Source: Panthera uncia (Eukaryota; Chordata; Mammalia; Carnivora; Felidae). Taken from it: DNA of 64,000 nt. The position numbers were made by a program, and so were the translations under genes. The stretch is taken from positions 12,641,113 through 12,705,112 of the forward strand of contig NC_064816.1 in assembly GCF_023721935.1 (NCBI RefSeq). The letters are read 5' to 3'. Below, in pieces: positions 1-13,100 of this stretch. The first letter of the stretch is position 1. Each line of letters opens with the position of its first letter. The notes below the pieces were generated by a model. It saw nothing but the letters and a program-made list of their open reading frames with translations, was not told the origin of the DNA and did not search any database.

Positions 1-1734
1 AGTCACGCACCGGTCAGCTGATGAGGGCTCAGGTCCCAGCCGACAACCACCAGAGGGGTGGAAAAATCGAGGCCCGCTGCTTAGGATCTAGACGGGCTCT
101 TTTGGTTTCTCTTCTTGTTGAGGGGGCCGAGGCTGGTTTCTCGAAACCAACCGGGAAGATTTGAAAAACGGGGCCGTCCCGACAGCCAGCTCAAAAAGAC
201 AGAACCTTCCGGAAACCCACTGCACCTAAGCGGACTGGGCTGATGAGGCGGCTCACGTCACGGGAGGGCGAGGAGGGGACTGGGCTGCAAGCCCGGGCTG
301 CCTGGCTGAAAGGTCAGGGCCGGCTGGCATGTCTGGCGACACACACGGGAAGCCGCGATTACGCAGGCTGGCTCCGGTGCCGGCGCTGAGCCCCAGTGCA
401 GAACTGTGGTGGGGGTGGGGGGGGAGGGAGAGCCTGGGCCCAAGACCCTGAACTGTGAAAGGCGTTCTCGTTCTCGTTCTCGGGGCAGGGCTAGGTTAGG
501 GGAGGAAAAACCAAACTGCCAGAAGCAGGAAGGGGCGGGGACTCCAAAGGGCTTCCCATTCGCAGCCTTGCTGGACACCTGACCCCAGCTTTCATCAAAG
601 CCTCTCCAGACGGGGGCCCCACAGGCTTTTATGGGCCTGTGAGTCCGGGGCTATGGGGGAGGGGAGCTGAGAACCCGGCCATCTCCCTTCCCACCGGTCC
701 TTCTGGCTCCTGCCCCCACCCCCCACCCCCAGCCCGCAGCCCACGTCTCTGAGGGATGTGATCTCTCTGGGCCTGGGGCTTTGCCAGGCGGCCCCGGGTT
801 CCACTCTGCCTCCATGGCCTGTCCCCCGTCCGCGCCAGAGTGCTGCTTTGACACTGGACACATATTCGGGCTGCAGCAGGTCCCACGAGGGGCGCCCGAG
901 GGAAAAGCAATGGTGGTGGCCTGGGGCAGGGCAAGAGCACATCTTGAGACGGGCTGAGGAGTCTCGGATGTGGCTACCTGCGAGACTGCCTGGCTAGCCC
1001 TCGGCAGCTCCCACTCGGCAGCTGCCTGGAGTTCTGTCTCAGGCAGCACCTTGGATGCTGATCACCCCTGAGAACGGGTCTCGACACGGTGACGATGAGA
1101 ACCCGCTCTGGTGGGAAGCGGCTGGTGCCCCGTCTTGCCTCCCAGCACCAGGCTGTCCCGCGGTTCCCCTCACTTGTAACAACAAGGAAAATCAGTCCGC
1201 TGACAACGGCACAGAAACATTTTACAAAAGTGCTGGCTCAACATCCCAGGCAGATCACGTCTGTGCCCCAACTTGGGAGAGGAGATAAGAGCCTCATGAC
1301 AAGGTTCCTCGCACGTTGCTGGAGGCAGCCGCTCGTCACAGCTTCTCTCAGTGAACCTGGTGTGAATGGTGCTTACAAAGCAGGGGCGGAGGGCAGGACA
1401 CCGGTGGCAAAAGGATGGGCTGCGTGGGCATCACGCTGGCTCCTCCCTGGGACTTCCCTTCCCCCCCTTCCCCGCATCACCTCTCTCTGCAAAGGGGCCC
1501 AGGGATGACGGGCAGACCTGGTGCTGGAGGGCCACTCCCACTGCCCGGACAACAGCCACCTCTTTCTTAAAAGGACATCATGGGACACGGAACCAGTGTC
1601 CTGTTGAAATACTTCCCCTTGGCGAGACAGGCAGCAACCCTCGAAAGGAAACTTCTTTTATGGGGCTGTGATTTCCTGAGGATACCACACTCTAGATGTG
1701 CCCAGTGGCTCAAAAGGAATTAGGAATTTGCAGT
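1..1734. other. LSM4 downstream flank, no gene seen
   Basis: GC-rich unique-looking sequence beyond the probable LSM4 poly(A) site. It has a short GTTCTC-type repeat near 463-482 and no SINE. The open frames here (the longest 139 aa) show no recognisable domain and overlap each other on both strands, as expected by chance in GC-rich DNA. Confidence 0.5.
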
Positions 1735-2326
1735 TGGTAGTTGTATTTGTTTTTATTTTTGTAACACAAACAGGGAGAGAGGAGGCAAAGGGGCAGGGCG
1801 CAGCAACGTCCCAGGAACAGCTTCTGTGGCGGCATACGTTCCTACGTATTTGTTTTCAAAAGGCAGTTCTGAGGTCCGTGTTTCAGGAAACTCCCAAGGC
1901 TGTCAATCTCAGTGCAAACAGCTTAAAATAAAAACCTCCGGTCTGTTCACCACAGGAGGATCCAACTCAAAATGCAAAATAAGCCTGTTTGGAAAGCGCC
2001 CGCCCTCAAAACAAGAGCGAGGGCTTTAAAGACATACTAAACACAGAATCTTCCAGGAATCAAGTCAGCTGCGGCATCACAGAACCAAAAACACCAAATA
2101 ACATATCCAACTGTAGAACTGCTGGCTTTAAAAAATAAAGGGGGGGGGGGGCTTACGTAAAAAGGATCACAAAATGACAGACGGTGGGGGGACGGGGGCT
2201 CTTCCCCAACACCTGCCTCTTCTTTTTGCTCTGAACACACTCCCGAATCGGAGAGCAGGACCGCAGCGTCAGGGAGCGGCAACAGATGCTCAGGGGCAGC
2301 TCAGTCTCGGGGGGACGAGGGGCGGC
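1735..2326 (-). other. LSM4: LSM4 3' UTR (inferred extent)
   Basis: Runs from the LSM4 stop codon to the first minus-strand AATAAA downstream (plus-strand TTTATT at 1752-1757). No other AATAAA or ATTAAA occurs on this strand between 1752 and the stop, which is why this end is preferred. It contains a 12-G run at 2140-2151 (C run in the transcript). The extent is inference; cDNA would fix it. Confidence 0.55.
1752..1757 (-). terminator. LSM4: Candidate LSM4 polyadenylation signal AATAAA
   Basis: Canonical hexamer on the minus strand about 570 nt after the stop codon. Downstream minus-strand sequence is not strikingly GU-rich, so confidence is moderate. Confidence 0.5.
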
Positions 2327-2418
2327 TCACTGTTTGCCCGCCTGTCTGCCCGGCTTCTTTTCCGGCTGACCTCTGCCTGTGCCTGGGATCCCACCTCGGC
2401 CCCGGCCACCAAACACAC
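2327..2418 (-). CDS. LSM4: LSM4 coding exon 5 (RG tail, stop)
   Basis: Encodes residues 110-139, starting VFGGRGRGG and ending GRQAGKQ then TGA. The acceptor is CAG before GTGTGTTTGG; codon 110 (Gly, G|GT) is split with exon 4, so the intron is phase 1. Confidence 0.96.
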
Positions 2419-5400
2419 CTGTGAAGACAGAGGAGGGGGCTGCAGCAGAGCCAGGTCTGGAAGTCCAGCTGAGATGTGGGGTGGTGCTCCAGAAAGTTCT
2501 CAGTGTTGACAAGGGACAAGACCAGGTCCCCAGGGGTACGAGGGATGGCAGGGAGGACAGAGGTCAGCTCCCAGTCACACTGGGGCTTGGGGCGGGCTTC
2601 CTGGGAGAGGGCCCGGGGCCAGGGTAGGGGGGAGTCATCAAAAGGACAGAGCCAGATGGCTTCCAGGAGGAGGGGAGCGAGAGCCCGAACAGGGACAGCA
2701 CTCAGCCCAGGGGGAGGGGCACAGGCCCCCAGCTCTGAGGACCCAGGCTTCTCTTTCCCGGCACCGCCCACACCCAGAGAGAAACCAGAGTTCCTCTCTG
2801 CCCAGGAGAGAAACCGTTGGGAGATTCTGTGTGTCCAGCCTGGGGGCGGGGATAAGGGAGTTCTCTGCCCTCTAACCCCCGCTGGCCAGTGACGGGGCTG
2901 TGTTTCTAAGACATTTTATGTGGAGCCCGAGGTAGGAGCTGTGTAGGAGGCTGAGTAGTCAGGGATAGAACACAACCCCACCCAGGGAGGACCCGGAAGG
3001 ACCAGGGCAGCATGGGGACACAGAAAGGTGCCCCCAGTCTCCCTTCCGCCACAAACCCACAGCGGGCCCTACAGGGACTGACGCCAATGCCCGCAGAAGC
3101 TGCCTCTCCTCACCTCTCACGGGCAAGACCAGCTCTGCCACACACCGTGAGATTTCCAGCTGCCGCTGAGGGTCCCATGGCCTCTCTCTTCAGAGTGGCC
3201 CAAGGAATTACTCCTCCCTCAGTCTCTGCTCCTCTGGGCAGCTCACTCAACAGTGGTGGCCCCCAGCACAAAGAGCCAGCCCCCAGGTATGGAAAAGGCC
3301 CAGTTCACCCCCAGGCCTCGGTAACCCTCCATCTGGAGTGCCCTCTCCGCCTCCTCCCTCTGGCTCACTCCTGACGATCACGGGGAGCCGGGCTGACTCT
3401 GTCCGTCCTGGCCCTGCCTGTGAGCCCCCCGGGGGGGAGAGGGGGGCGGGACCTAGGCCTGGCACACAGAAGGCCCCTATAGATGGAAGAGACAAAGCCA
3501 GGGCCCTCCAACAAGAGGAGTGAGTAGGGGGGGGGGGGGTCCTGCAGATGGCCTCTGGGCTCAGGCCCCAGCTGACTGCACAACAAATTGAATTTTAAGC
3601 CAGATTTATAATCCCGGGGTTGGGGGTAGGGTGAGGGGAGTCGATCAAAAAGGCATGAACTCTTCCTTGTGTAAAGGAGAGACAGCAGGGAAGGGTCTCA
3701 CGCCAGGCCCTGAGCTGGGATTCTCACCAGCAGCCTGGTGAGGCAGGGGCCCCCAGACTCTCTGCAGAGGGGAAACTGAAGCCGGGGAGGTGCCTCGCCA
3801 TGCCCAGAGCACCTGCCAGGACCCACAGGTGGGCATCAGACGAGGGCTCAAGTCCCACGTCCGCACGGGCACCGCATCAGTCGGCTGGGCTGGACCCAGA
3901 GTTAAGGGAGCACCGATGACTGCTGCCAGGCAGAAGGGCCCAGGTCGGGGAGGAGGGGGGTCAGCACCACCCACCAGGACTACACGATGCTCCTTGGGTT
4001 GGGCCTGTGGGGCTGGGGCAGGCAGCAAACAGCAGCACCAGGAGAGCCCTGTGAGTCATGACCCCCAGCTCTGTGTAGGGGGCTCAGAGCCAGGCCTGTG
4101 GCACCGTGACGGCACCACCCAAGAATGTCAACACTGGGACGGGATGGCCGACACGTGCTGCAGCCACCCTTCAGCGGCAAGGCCCGGGCAGACCCCGTGG
4201 CCTAGCCAGCTGGAGGGGTCGGGGGGAATGAGGGGAGAGAAAGGCCTACCTCGCCCAGCACCCCCCATGCCTCGACCCTTCTGCTGCTTCTGCTGCTGCA
4301 GGCCACCGCGGCCACGGCCCTTGGCCACCACCTCCTCCTTGACCATGTCGATGATCTCATCAGGTATGCGCAGGTACTTGATCGTGCTGCCACGGATGTA
4401 GCACTCGGGCATCCGCCAAAACTTGTCCCCATCCTGTGTGAGAGAAGGGGGAGTCTCAGATCTGGGGAGCATGGGGCGGGGAGTCCCTGCAGAGGGGGTG
4501 CAGATGGCCAGGGCACATCTGTCCCTCATGTCCCCATTCCCACCCGGGCCACAGTCCTAGCCTCCCTGCACCTGCAATCACCCCTGCGTAGTTCTCAGTC
4601 CTGGACTTGACGTGGGGGTGGGGGAGCTGCTTTCCAGTGGAGTCTCTCCAGACCCTTGGTATCCCTTTATACAGGAAGAGTCAGGGGATCACATGAGATA
4701 GCTTCCTCATTCTCGACCTGTCCTCCTGTGTGGGACAGGGTTTGTTACCTGCGGCCCACAGCCCAGAGAAGGCTGTGGCCCTACGTACCAGGCACTGCCA
4801 CAGCCCGGCCGTGGCCCAGCCCCTCCACTCTCCTGCCCCCAGCCTTCTAGAACCCACCTTCTGGAACCCTCTCCTCCTGCCCTGACTCACTCATTCATCC
4901 ACATGTCTCCTGACAGGCTCTGAGCTGGGTGTGGGACACAAGTAAGTGGGATAGAGACTCTGTGTGACCGGTGAAGAGGGCGGGAGGGGGTGGCAAGGCT
5001 GGCCAGAGGCGGCAACCAATGATGCCAGTTTTCAGAGGAGCTAATTAAGGCTGGAGAGATTAGGAGGCTTGCAAAGTCACAGACTCCGGAGCAATGCCAA
5101 CGCTGCAGGTCCTAGGATGTCAACTGCCTCCCCCACCCCCCCCGCCCCGTACCCTGTGACCAGCACAAGGCCTTGCTCCACACCCCCTCCTGTTGCCCTT
5201 GGGCAGGAGCCCAGGGCCTCTTCCTTCAGATTAGTTCTCCAGCCCCACCCCTGGTACCCTGAGCCAGAAGTCTTGGCAGCCCTCTCCTCCCTGCACATCC
5301 CTAGAAATCAGACCAAGACACTTCCCTTCTCAGAACCCAATCAGGGCCCCCTTGGCCCAAGGACAAGGTCCAAACTCCTCAGTGTGGCTCCCAAGGGCCT

Positions 5401-8400
5401 GAGATCTAGCCCCACCCTGGCTGCCCTCTCTCAGCTCTCGATGACGTGCCTTCCAGATGGAAACTTCTGGAACACACAGTGGGCTTCTTGCCTCTAGCAC
5501 TTTGCACATGCTGTTCCTACTTTTCCATGTCTGGCTAACTCTGACCCCCGACAGGCCTTGCTTCCCAGCCTCCTTGAAACCCCCAGTCCTCATGCATAAT
5601 ACTTCCCAGCAGTGCCTGGGTCAGGCCGGTCTGGCCCAGTAGAAGTACTCAACATGACAAATGGAAAACTAAGGGCCAAAAGGAATGTCTGGGGGCCAAC
5701 TCTTCCCAGGAGTGTGCACAAGCCCCCAACCCGCACAGGAATCCCATGAGGTCTCGGGGCACTCCTCTCCCAGGAAAGGTAGGCCAGGGGCCAAGTCCGC
5801 AGGGATGCAAAGTACAGCCTGACAGAAACAGAATGATTCCATGGAAGCTCAGGGCTGGGACTGGCTGCTCAGGGCTCAGCTTTCCCTTAGCCAAGGATGG
5901 GCTGGGCCCAGCACACTCCCTGCAGGAACCAGAGCTTACTCTGCATTCCCTGGCAAGAGCTGAGCAGCATGAGCTGAAACCACCCTCCAACCAACCTTAG
6001 CTTTCCAGTGCTTTCTTGGCCCCTGGGGTGTCTGTATCCTGCCCATGCTGCCTGCTGCCCAAGGGAGGTGCTGCTACCACATGTTTACAGATGAGGATGC
6101 CGGAGAGCCCAAGTGACACTGAACCTCACACCGGCCTCTCTTTCCAACCAGTAGATACAAAGGGAGGACGACCCAGGAGGACCCACATGTCCAATCTCTG
6201 CTGGCGGTGGAGGTCAAGGCTGACCTTGCCCTGAGAACTGGCGGTTGCTTCCAGGCCCCAGCAGTGGACACAGACCGACTGGCCACGCGCTTGGCTATGC
6301 ACTGTGACAGCGTCTGCTATAGCCACACTGGAACTGCCCAGACACCTGCTGCCAGAAGAGCGGCATGAAAACCCGGAGAAAGTTTCTAGCGGAACACCTC
6401 CCACAGTGCACCATCACAAGAAGCAGGGCACAGAGCCACACAGGTGAGGGGAGACGGTCACACTTACCAGTTTGCCTGCCGGGGTGTGAACCATCCAGGA
6501 GGACGGCCCAGGGGCAAGACGGGCTGCCTAGTGCTCTGCTGTACTCTGGGATGGCAAGCCTCAGGGCACCTGCCCACGGGCTCAAGACAGCCCCATTCTG
6601 GATGGTCCCCCTGCACCTTCCTCCCCTGTAACATAGGGGGCTGTTGCCAAAAGGGGGATGGAGACTGGAATCAAGGCAGAAGGAAAGCCCTGGCAAACCC
6701 CAACACAGGTTAGCAGTAGAGAGCCCTGCCTTCACCACTATCATCATTCTCATTGCTCTGTGGGTCATCCTGAGGGCTGGGGAGGCCTGGGACCCTAGAC
6801 CCCCAGTCCTGGCCCATCCAGGGGTCCTCCTGGCCCTGTACTTCCTGGTTTGAGGCCTTGGGAGGTAAACAAGTTTCCTAGTCCACAGGGCCACAGGGCT
6901 GCCCTCGCCCCCTGGTGGCCTGGATATCCCATGGCCACATCACCCTGGCCTGCTTGGCGAGAGATATACACAACCAGGACCAAAGGCAGCAGAGGCTGAC
7001 AAGGAAGGTCAGGCTTGCCTTGGAGGCCACCGCCCTACCTGGACACTAGGGATCTGTAGCCAGAAGTGCCCCCTAGGCCTAAGTCCTTCTTGTTTAGGAT
7101 GGGCACCAGAGGTGGGCGGATGGGGCAGCATCCCCATAGGTGCAAAGTCCGGGGCACTAGGTGGAGTTGGAGGCCCGCACATCTGCCCCCACCACACCTG
7201 GACCAGTCACTCGGGCCCCGCCCTTCCTAAGCCCCGACTTCTTCCATAGCCTTACCCTGGCGGGATGACCTGGCAGATGTCATCCCACAAGGGCAGGGAG
7301 GGGCCTTCACTCCCCTGAGGGCGCTGAGGCTCTATAAGCCCCAGATCTTATACCAGCTTGGCCCTGCCTGACCGGCTGTGCCAGAAGAAGGCCCCCAGGC
7401 AGTGGGCGCCGACTCAGGGCACGAGGGCGCTCACCCTAGATGTGCAGATCACCTCTCGAAGGTTAATGTTCATCCAGTTATCACAGCTCACCAGGTGCCC
7501 ATTGTACGTCTCTCCATTTTTGAGTTCCACCAGCTGGAAAGAAACGGCCCCAAGTCAGCCATGGGCCCCAAGGGAAGCGCAGCCCTACTTCTAAGAGCTA
7601 CGGGACTATGGCCCGGGCCTCATTCTGACACATCCCAGCACCTCTTGGGACCCAGTAGCCACAGCACATGGTGCCTAACATGGTCCACACACACACCCCC
7701 CCACTCCCCCACCCCCTGACCCCCGGCCTCAGTGGCCCATCTTACAGGCGACATGTTTTACATCCTCTGTATGTTTTGCTGGGCATCGTAGACTTCTACG
7801 ATGAAACCAAAACAAATTTTTTTTTTTTTTAAAGTTTATTTATTTTTGACAGAGACAGAGTGCAAGCATGAGCTGGGGAGGTGCAGAGAGAGAGAGAGAG
7901 GGAGACACAGAATCTGAAGCAGGCTCCAGGCTCCGAGCCGTCAGCACAGAGCCCGATGCGGGGCTCGAACCCGCAAACCGTGAGATCATGACCTGGACCG
8001 AAGTCGGACGCTTAACCGGCTGAGCCACCCAGGTGCCCCGAGACCAATTTTTTTGTGCAAAGCAAACAAACAAAAAAACAGAAAACAAAAACCAAACAAA
8101 CCCACAAAAAATCCTCTACAAATCTTTCTTTAAAGGAACCAGTGAGGTTTGGGGAACAGTGGCCACTGATTCATGACAGCTGGGAAGGCACACCTCAGCT
8201 GGTCCGGGCAGGTGTGCCAGGGGCAGGTGTTCTTTGATGGCACATGTGTGAGCTTTGGTGGTCTGGAAAGTCTTTTTCCATCCAACGCTTACTTACTCGT
8301 CTATTTTATTTTATTTTATTTTATTTTATTTTATTTTATTTATTTATTTATTTTTAAACGTTTATTTATTTTTGAGACAGAGAGAGACAGAGCATGAATG

Positions 8401-10075
8401 GGGGAGGGTCACAGAGAGAGGGAGACACAGAATCTGAAACAGGCTCCAGGCTCTGAGCTGTCAGCACAGAGCCCGACACGGGGCTCGAACTCACGGACCG
8501 CGAGATCATGACCTGAGCCGAAGTCGGACGCTTAACCAACTGAGCCACCCAGGCGCCCCTATTTATTTATTTTTAAAGCTTTCTTTTTTTAAAATTTTAT
8601 TTATTTTGTGTTTTTTATTTTTTTTAACATTTATTTATTATTGAGAGACAGAGAGAGACAGAGCATGAGCAGGGGAGGGGCAGAGAGAGAGAGAGGAAGA
8701 CACAGAATCCGAAGCAGGCTCCAGGCTCCGAGCTGTCAGCACAGGGCCCAACGCAGGGCTCGAACTCATGAACCGTGAGATCACGACCTGAGCTGAAGTA
8801 GGACGCTTAACTGACCGAGCCACCCGGTCGCCCCCTTACTCGTATATTTTAATGTGTTTTGGAAAAACACAAGTAGTAGCACATCATTCTGAAAATATGC
8901 TGACATTTAAAAAAGAATCAACTCGGGGAAAAAAAAAAAAGAATCAACTCAGGTACCTGCCCAGGAGAAATAAAAACAAACATCCACGCAAGAACGAGTG
9001 TACAAATGTCACTGCGGCCAAAACAATCCCAAATAGACAAAAAATAGAAACCACCCACATGTCCATCAGCAGCAGACAAATGGATAAACAAACTGTGGTA
9101 TGTCCATACAAAGGAGTATCACATGGCCATAAGGAGCGAAGCCCGGATACACGTTAAAATGTGGACGAACCTCGAAAAATATCATGCAGAGTGAAAGAAG
9201 ACAAACACAAAAGGCCACACAGTGTATGATCCCATTTCTAGGAAACGTCCAGAAGAGGCAGATCCATAGAGACAGAAGGCAGGTTAGTGGTTGCCAGGGG
9301 CTGGGGGAAGGGGAGTCACTGTTAACAGGGATGGGGTTTCCTTCCGGGGTGATGAAACTGTTCTGAAACTACACAGAGGTGGTTGTTTATAACACTGTGA
9401 ATGTACTAAATACCCCTGAGTTGTATGTGTTAAAAGGCTGAATTGTAGGGGCGCGGGGCTGGCTCAGTCAGAAGAGCATGTGACTCTTAATCTCGGGGTT
9501 GTGAGTTTGAGCCCCTTGTTGGGTGTAGAGACTGCATAAATAAATGAATTAAGTAAAAACTTCAAAAAAAAAAAAAAAAAAAAAAAAGGTTCAGGGGCGC
9601 CTGGGTGGCTCAGTCAGTTCACCTGCCGGTTTCGGCTCGAGTCATGATCTCACAGTTCATGGGTTCCAGCCTCACATCAGGCTCTCTGCTGTCAGCACAG
9701 AATCTGTTTTGGATCTTCTGTCTCCCTCTCTCTGACCCTTGCTTGCTTGTGCATGCACACACACACTCTCTCTCTCAAAAGTAAATAAACATAAAAAAAA
9801 AAAAAGATTGAACTGTCTATGAATTATATTTCAGTAAAAAAGAGAGAACAGGATATATTGACGTATATCACACACTGTATGATTATGGGCAAAAGTCATT
9901 TAGGGAAAAAACACGTGTTATGTGATCCCATGTATATTTTTGAAAAGCACATTCATGTTTATACACGTATGTTAAAAGTCTGGATGTGCAGGGCACCTGG
10001 CTGGCTCGGTAGGTGTAGCATGTGACTCTTCACCTTGGGTTTGTGACTTTGAGCCCCAGTTGGGCCAGGAGTCTA

Positions 10076-10110
<35 letters not shown>

Positions 10111-13100
10111 GTAGATGTGCATATATCAAAGATACAGTTAATCTGCTGGGAAGGTTAATGAAGAGAAGCTTCTAGGTTTTTGTTTTTTTTTTTTTAAATT
10201 TTTTTTTTTTAACGTTTTTATTTATTTTTGAGACAGAGAGAGACAGAGCATGAATGGGGAAGGGCAGGGAGAGAGGGAGACACAGAATCCAAAGCAGGCT
10301 CCAGACTCTGAGCTGTCAGCCCAGAGCCCGACGCGGGGCTCGAACTCAGGGACCATGAGATCGTGACCTGAGCCGAAGTCGGACGCTTAACCGACTGAGC
10401 CACCCAGGCGCCCCCGCTTCTAGGTTTTTTTTTAATGTTCACTTGTTTTTGAAGGAGAGAGAGACAGAACATGAGCAGGGGAGGGGCAAAGAGAGAGAGA
10501 CACACAAGAATCTGAAGCAGGCTCCAGGCTCTGAGCTGTCAGCATGGAGCCCAATGTGGGCTCGAACTCAAGGGCCGTGAGATCATGACCTGAGCTGAAG
10601 CCGAATGCTTAACTCATTGAGTTACCCAGGTGCCCCTGGAGCTTCTAGTTTCTATGTATCTCTAGTGTTTGACATTTTTTAAAAAAGTTTATTTATTTTG
10701 AGAGAGAGAGAGAGCATGTGTGTGTGTAAGTGTAAGCAGAAGACGGGCAGAAAGAGAGGGACAGAATCCAAGCAGGGTCCGCACTCAGCGCAGAACCTGA
10801 CCTGGGGCCTGATTCCACAAAACTTGAGATCGTCACTTGAGCCGAAATCAAGAGTCGGATACTTAACCCACTGAACCACTCAGGTGCCCCATAGTGTTTG
10901 ACATTTTCTCCCCCTAAGTTTTTAAACGTTTATTTATCTTTGAGAGCAAGAGAGAGAGAGAATCCCAAGCAGGCTCTGCATCGTCAGCACAGAGCCCGAC
11001 ACAGGGCTCGATCCCATGAACTGTGAGATCATGACCTGAGTCGAAATCAACAGTCGGATGCTGAACTGCCTGAGCCACACAAGTGGCCCAGTGTTCGACA
11101 TTTTAAGAAGCATGTATTACTTTTATAAGCAGCAGAACTAACCCAGGTCCTGACACAGGCAGAAGAGGGTTAGGAGGGCAGGTCTGCCTCACCCTTTGCC
11201 CAGTATCCCCACCCCCATTCTGAGGCTGGCCCCCACTGAAACTCATTGCCCCCGACCCACATGGACTCACCATGGGATGATTCTGAGCAGTCTTCAGCAG
11301 CGACAAGGGAAGCTGTAAGGCAAACAAAGGCACGTGACTTGTCTGTCTGATCAGCACCAAGGAGCCTTGGCCTCTGGGCACGGCCGGGACTCCAGTCTCA
11401 CAAATCTGCCAGAGCCTGCATCCCTCACCCCCCGATAGAAGACACGTGCTCCCAACGCTGCCCAACCCCAGGACACACAGCCGCCTCCCGGTGTGGTAAA
11501 ATCTCGAACACTTCCCTCCTGCCCAAGATCAGAGGCAGCAGTCACCTGGTCTCGGGGCTGACCAAGGGCCTTTCTTTATAACTCACGTTGCATATATTTA
11601 CACCCTCGACAGGAAAGGGCTTAGCCCTCCATGCTTATCAGTAGCATCACAGCACACAGGTCCTACTGCTGGTCGCGTTTTTTACTCAACTGCTGTCTCT
11701 GAGACGCATCCATGTGAATACATGCAGCTCCTTCAACTTCATCCTCAGTGAGGTTATTGTCACACCCACTCTACAGATGGGGATACTGAGGCTTAGAGAC
11801 GGAGGACCTTGCTGGGCACTATAGAGCTAGTAAGAGATAGAGCCTGGCTTGACCCCATTTGCTGGAAGGCAGTTCATGCCGAGCCCACGCCTCAAAGGGC
11901 AGCCAAGCAGCTGGGAGTCAGCCTTGATCGAAGGTGCCTATGTCTGAGCTAGGTTTTCAGAGAGCACTCCATCAGGTAGGAGGAAGAAACATTCCAGAAA
12001 AAAATCTGTCATTACTACAAGTGACGGCAAATAAAAGATGCACTCTTTGAAATATCACCCAAAGTTTTCAAGATTATTAAAAAAAAAAAAAAATCTGCTC
12101 TTCTCATTTTGGGTGCACAAATCACGACCCCCATGCTAAGGGCCTGCCTCTCGGTCTCCAGGAGGGTGACCTCGGGTGGCAGTGCTTGGGTCCGGGATTC
12201 AATGACAGGCCATCTGGCAAGGCCAGATGAAGGTTCCGGACCGAGGGTCCCACGGATGAGACACTGCCTCAGCGGGGGGGACGGGAGCTTCACTGTACCC
12301 TGCCCTCACCCTCCCAACGCAGGGCAGCTGCTTCTCCAGGCGGTGGCAACCGGAGGCCAGAAATGGCCCTCCACCCCCACAGGGGGGCCCAGTGGAAAGA
12401 CTTGAGTGGGGATTCCCACATCCCATAGACCTTCTCTACGAAGGGCTGCCCAGGGGAGGTCCAGCGCCGGCAGGAAGCCAGGCCCAAGCCCACTTCCTGT
12501 ATTGGCTTCCTGGAAGGGCAAGAGAAGAAGGGGCCACGTGGAGAAGAGGTGGCTGCTGAGAGGAGGGCGGGCAAGCAGGCTGGGGCCCCAAAGAGACAAC
12601 CTGCAGCATCTGTGCCCTCATCTGTGCGATGGTGCCCAGGTGCAGAGAGCCATGGAAAAACAGGAGGCTCCGACTCCCACGCGGGGCCGCGAGCCTCGGT
12701 CACCTTTTACAGTGGAGAAGCCTCAGGCTTTCCTGGGCAAGCCTGTTGTCTTGTGTCCAAAATGGGAATGTGGACCAGGGTGACACGCTCGGGTCTTCCT
12801 CCCAGATTACCTGAGGGGGCAGGGCCAGGCTGGCCCTGGAAGGCATAAAGGAAGATGGACTCAGCACTGAGAGGCAGAGAGAAGTGCAGCCAAGGCCCCT
12901 CTAGATGAGGGACCAGCGGCCAGAGCAGGAGGGACCTTCCAGGGACACACAGCAAGATGCTGGTAAAGCCCATGAAAGCAAGCTGATGTCCGTCAGCAGG
13001 GGACCCACAGGGGTCCTCCTACAGCATACGCACCTTCTTTTTAATTTATTTTTGGGAAAGCACAAGCGAGGGAGGGTCAGGAGGGTCAGAGAGAGGGGGA

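Larger units (their letters stand above)
8292..8851. repeat. SINE pair sharing a 17-bp target-site duplication
   Basis: CTTACTCGTCTATTTTA (8292-8308) and CTTACTCGTATATTTTA (8835-8851) differ at one base and bracket two minus-strand SINEs. One insertion therefore landed in or beside the tail of the other. Confidence 0.8.

Noticed and set aside
3790..4401. 203-aa plus-strand open frame
   Set aside because: Antisense to LSM4 exon 4 and its flanking introns; GC-rich, no recognisable domain.
7840..8088. Dozens of small open frames with a shared peptide theme (AQSVKRPTSAQV...SLEPASDSVSPSL)
   Set aside because: All coincide with SINE copies. The SINE consensus happens to be open for about 60 codons in one frame; copies vary in frame and there is no sign of selection on a protein.
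10168..11104. CRISPR-like array of repeats and spacers
   Set aside because: The spaced repeats are SINE target-site duplications in a mammalian intron; the spacers are SINEs.
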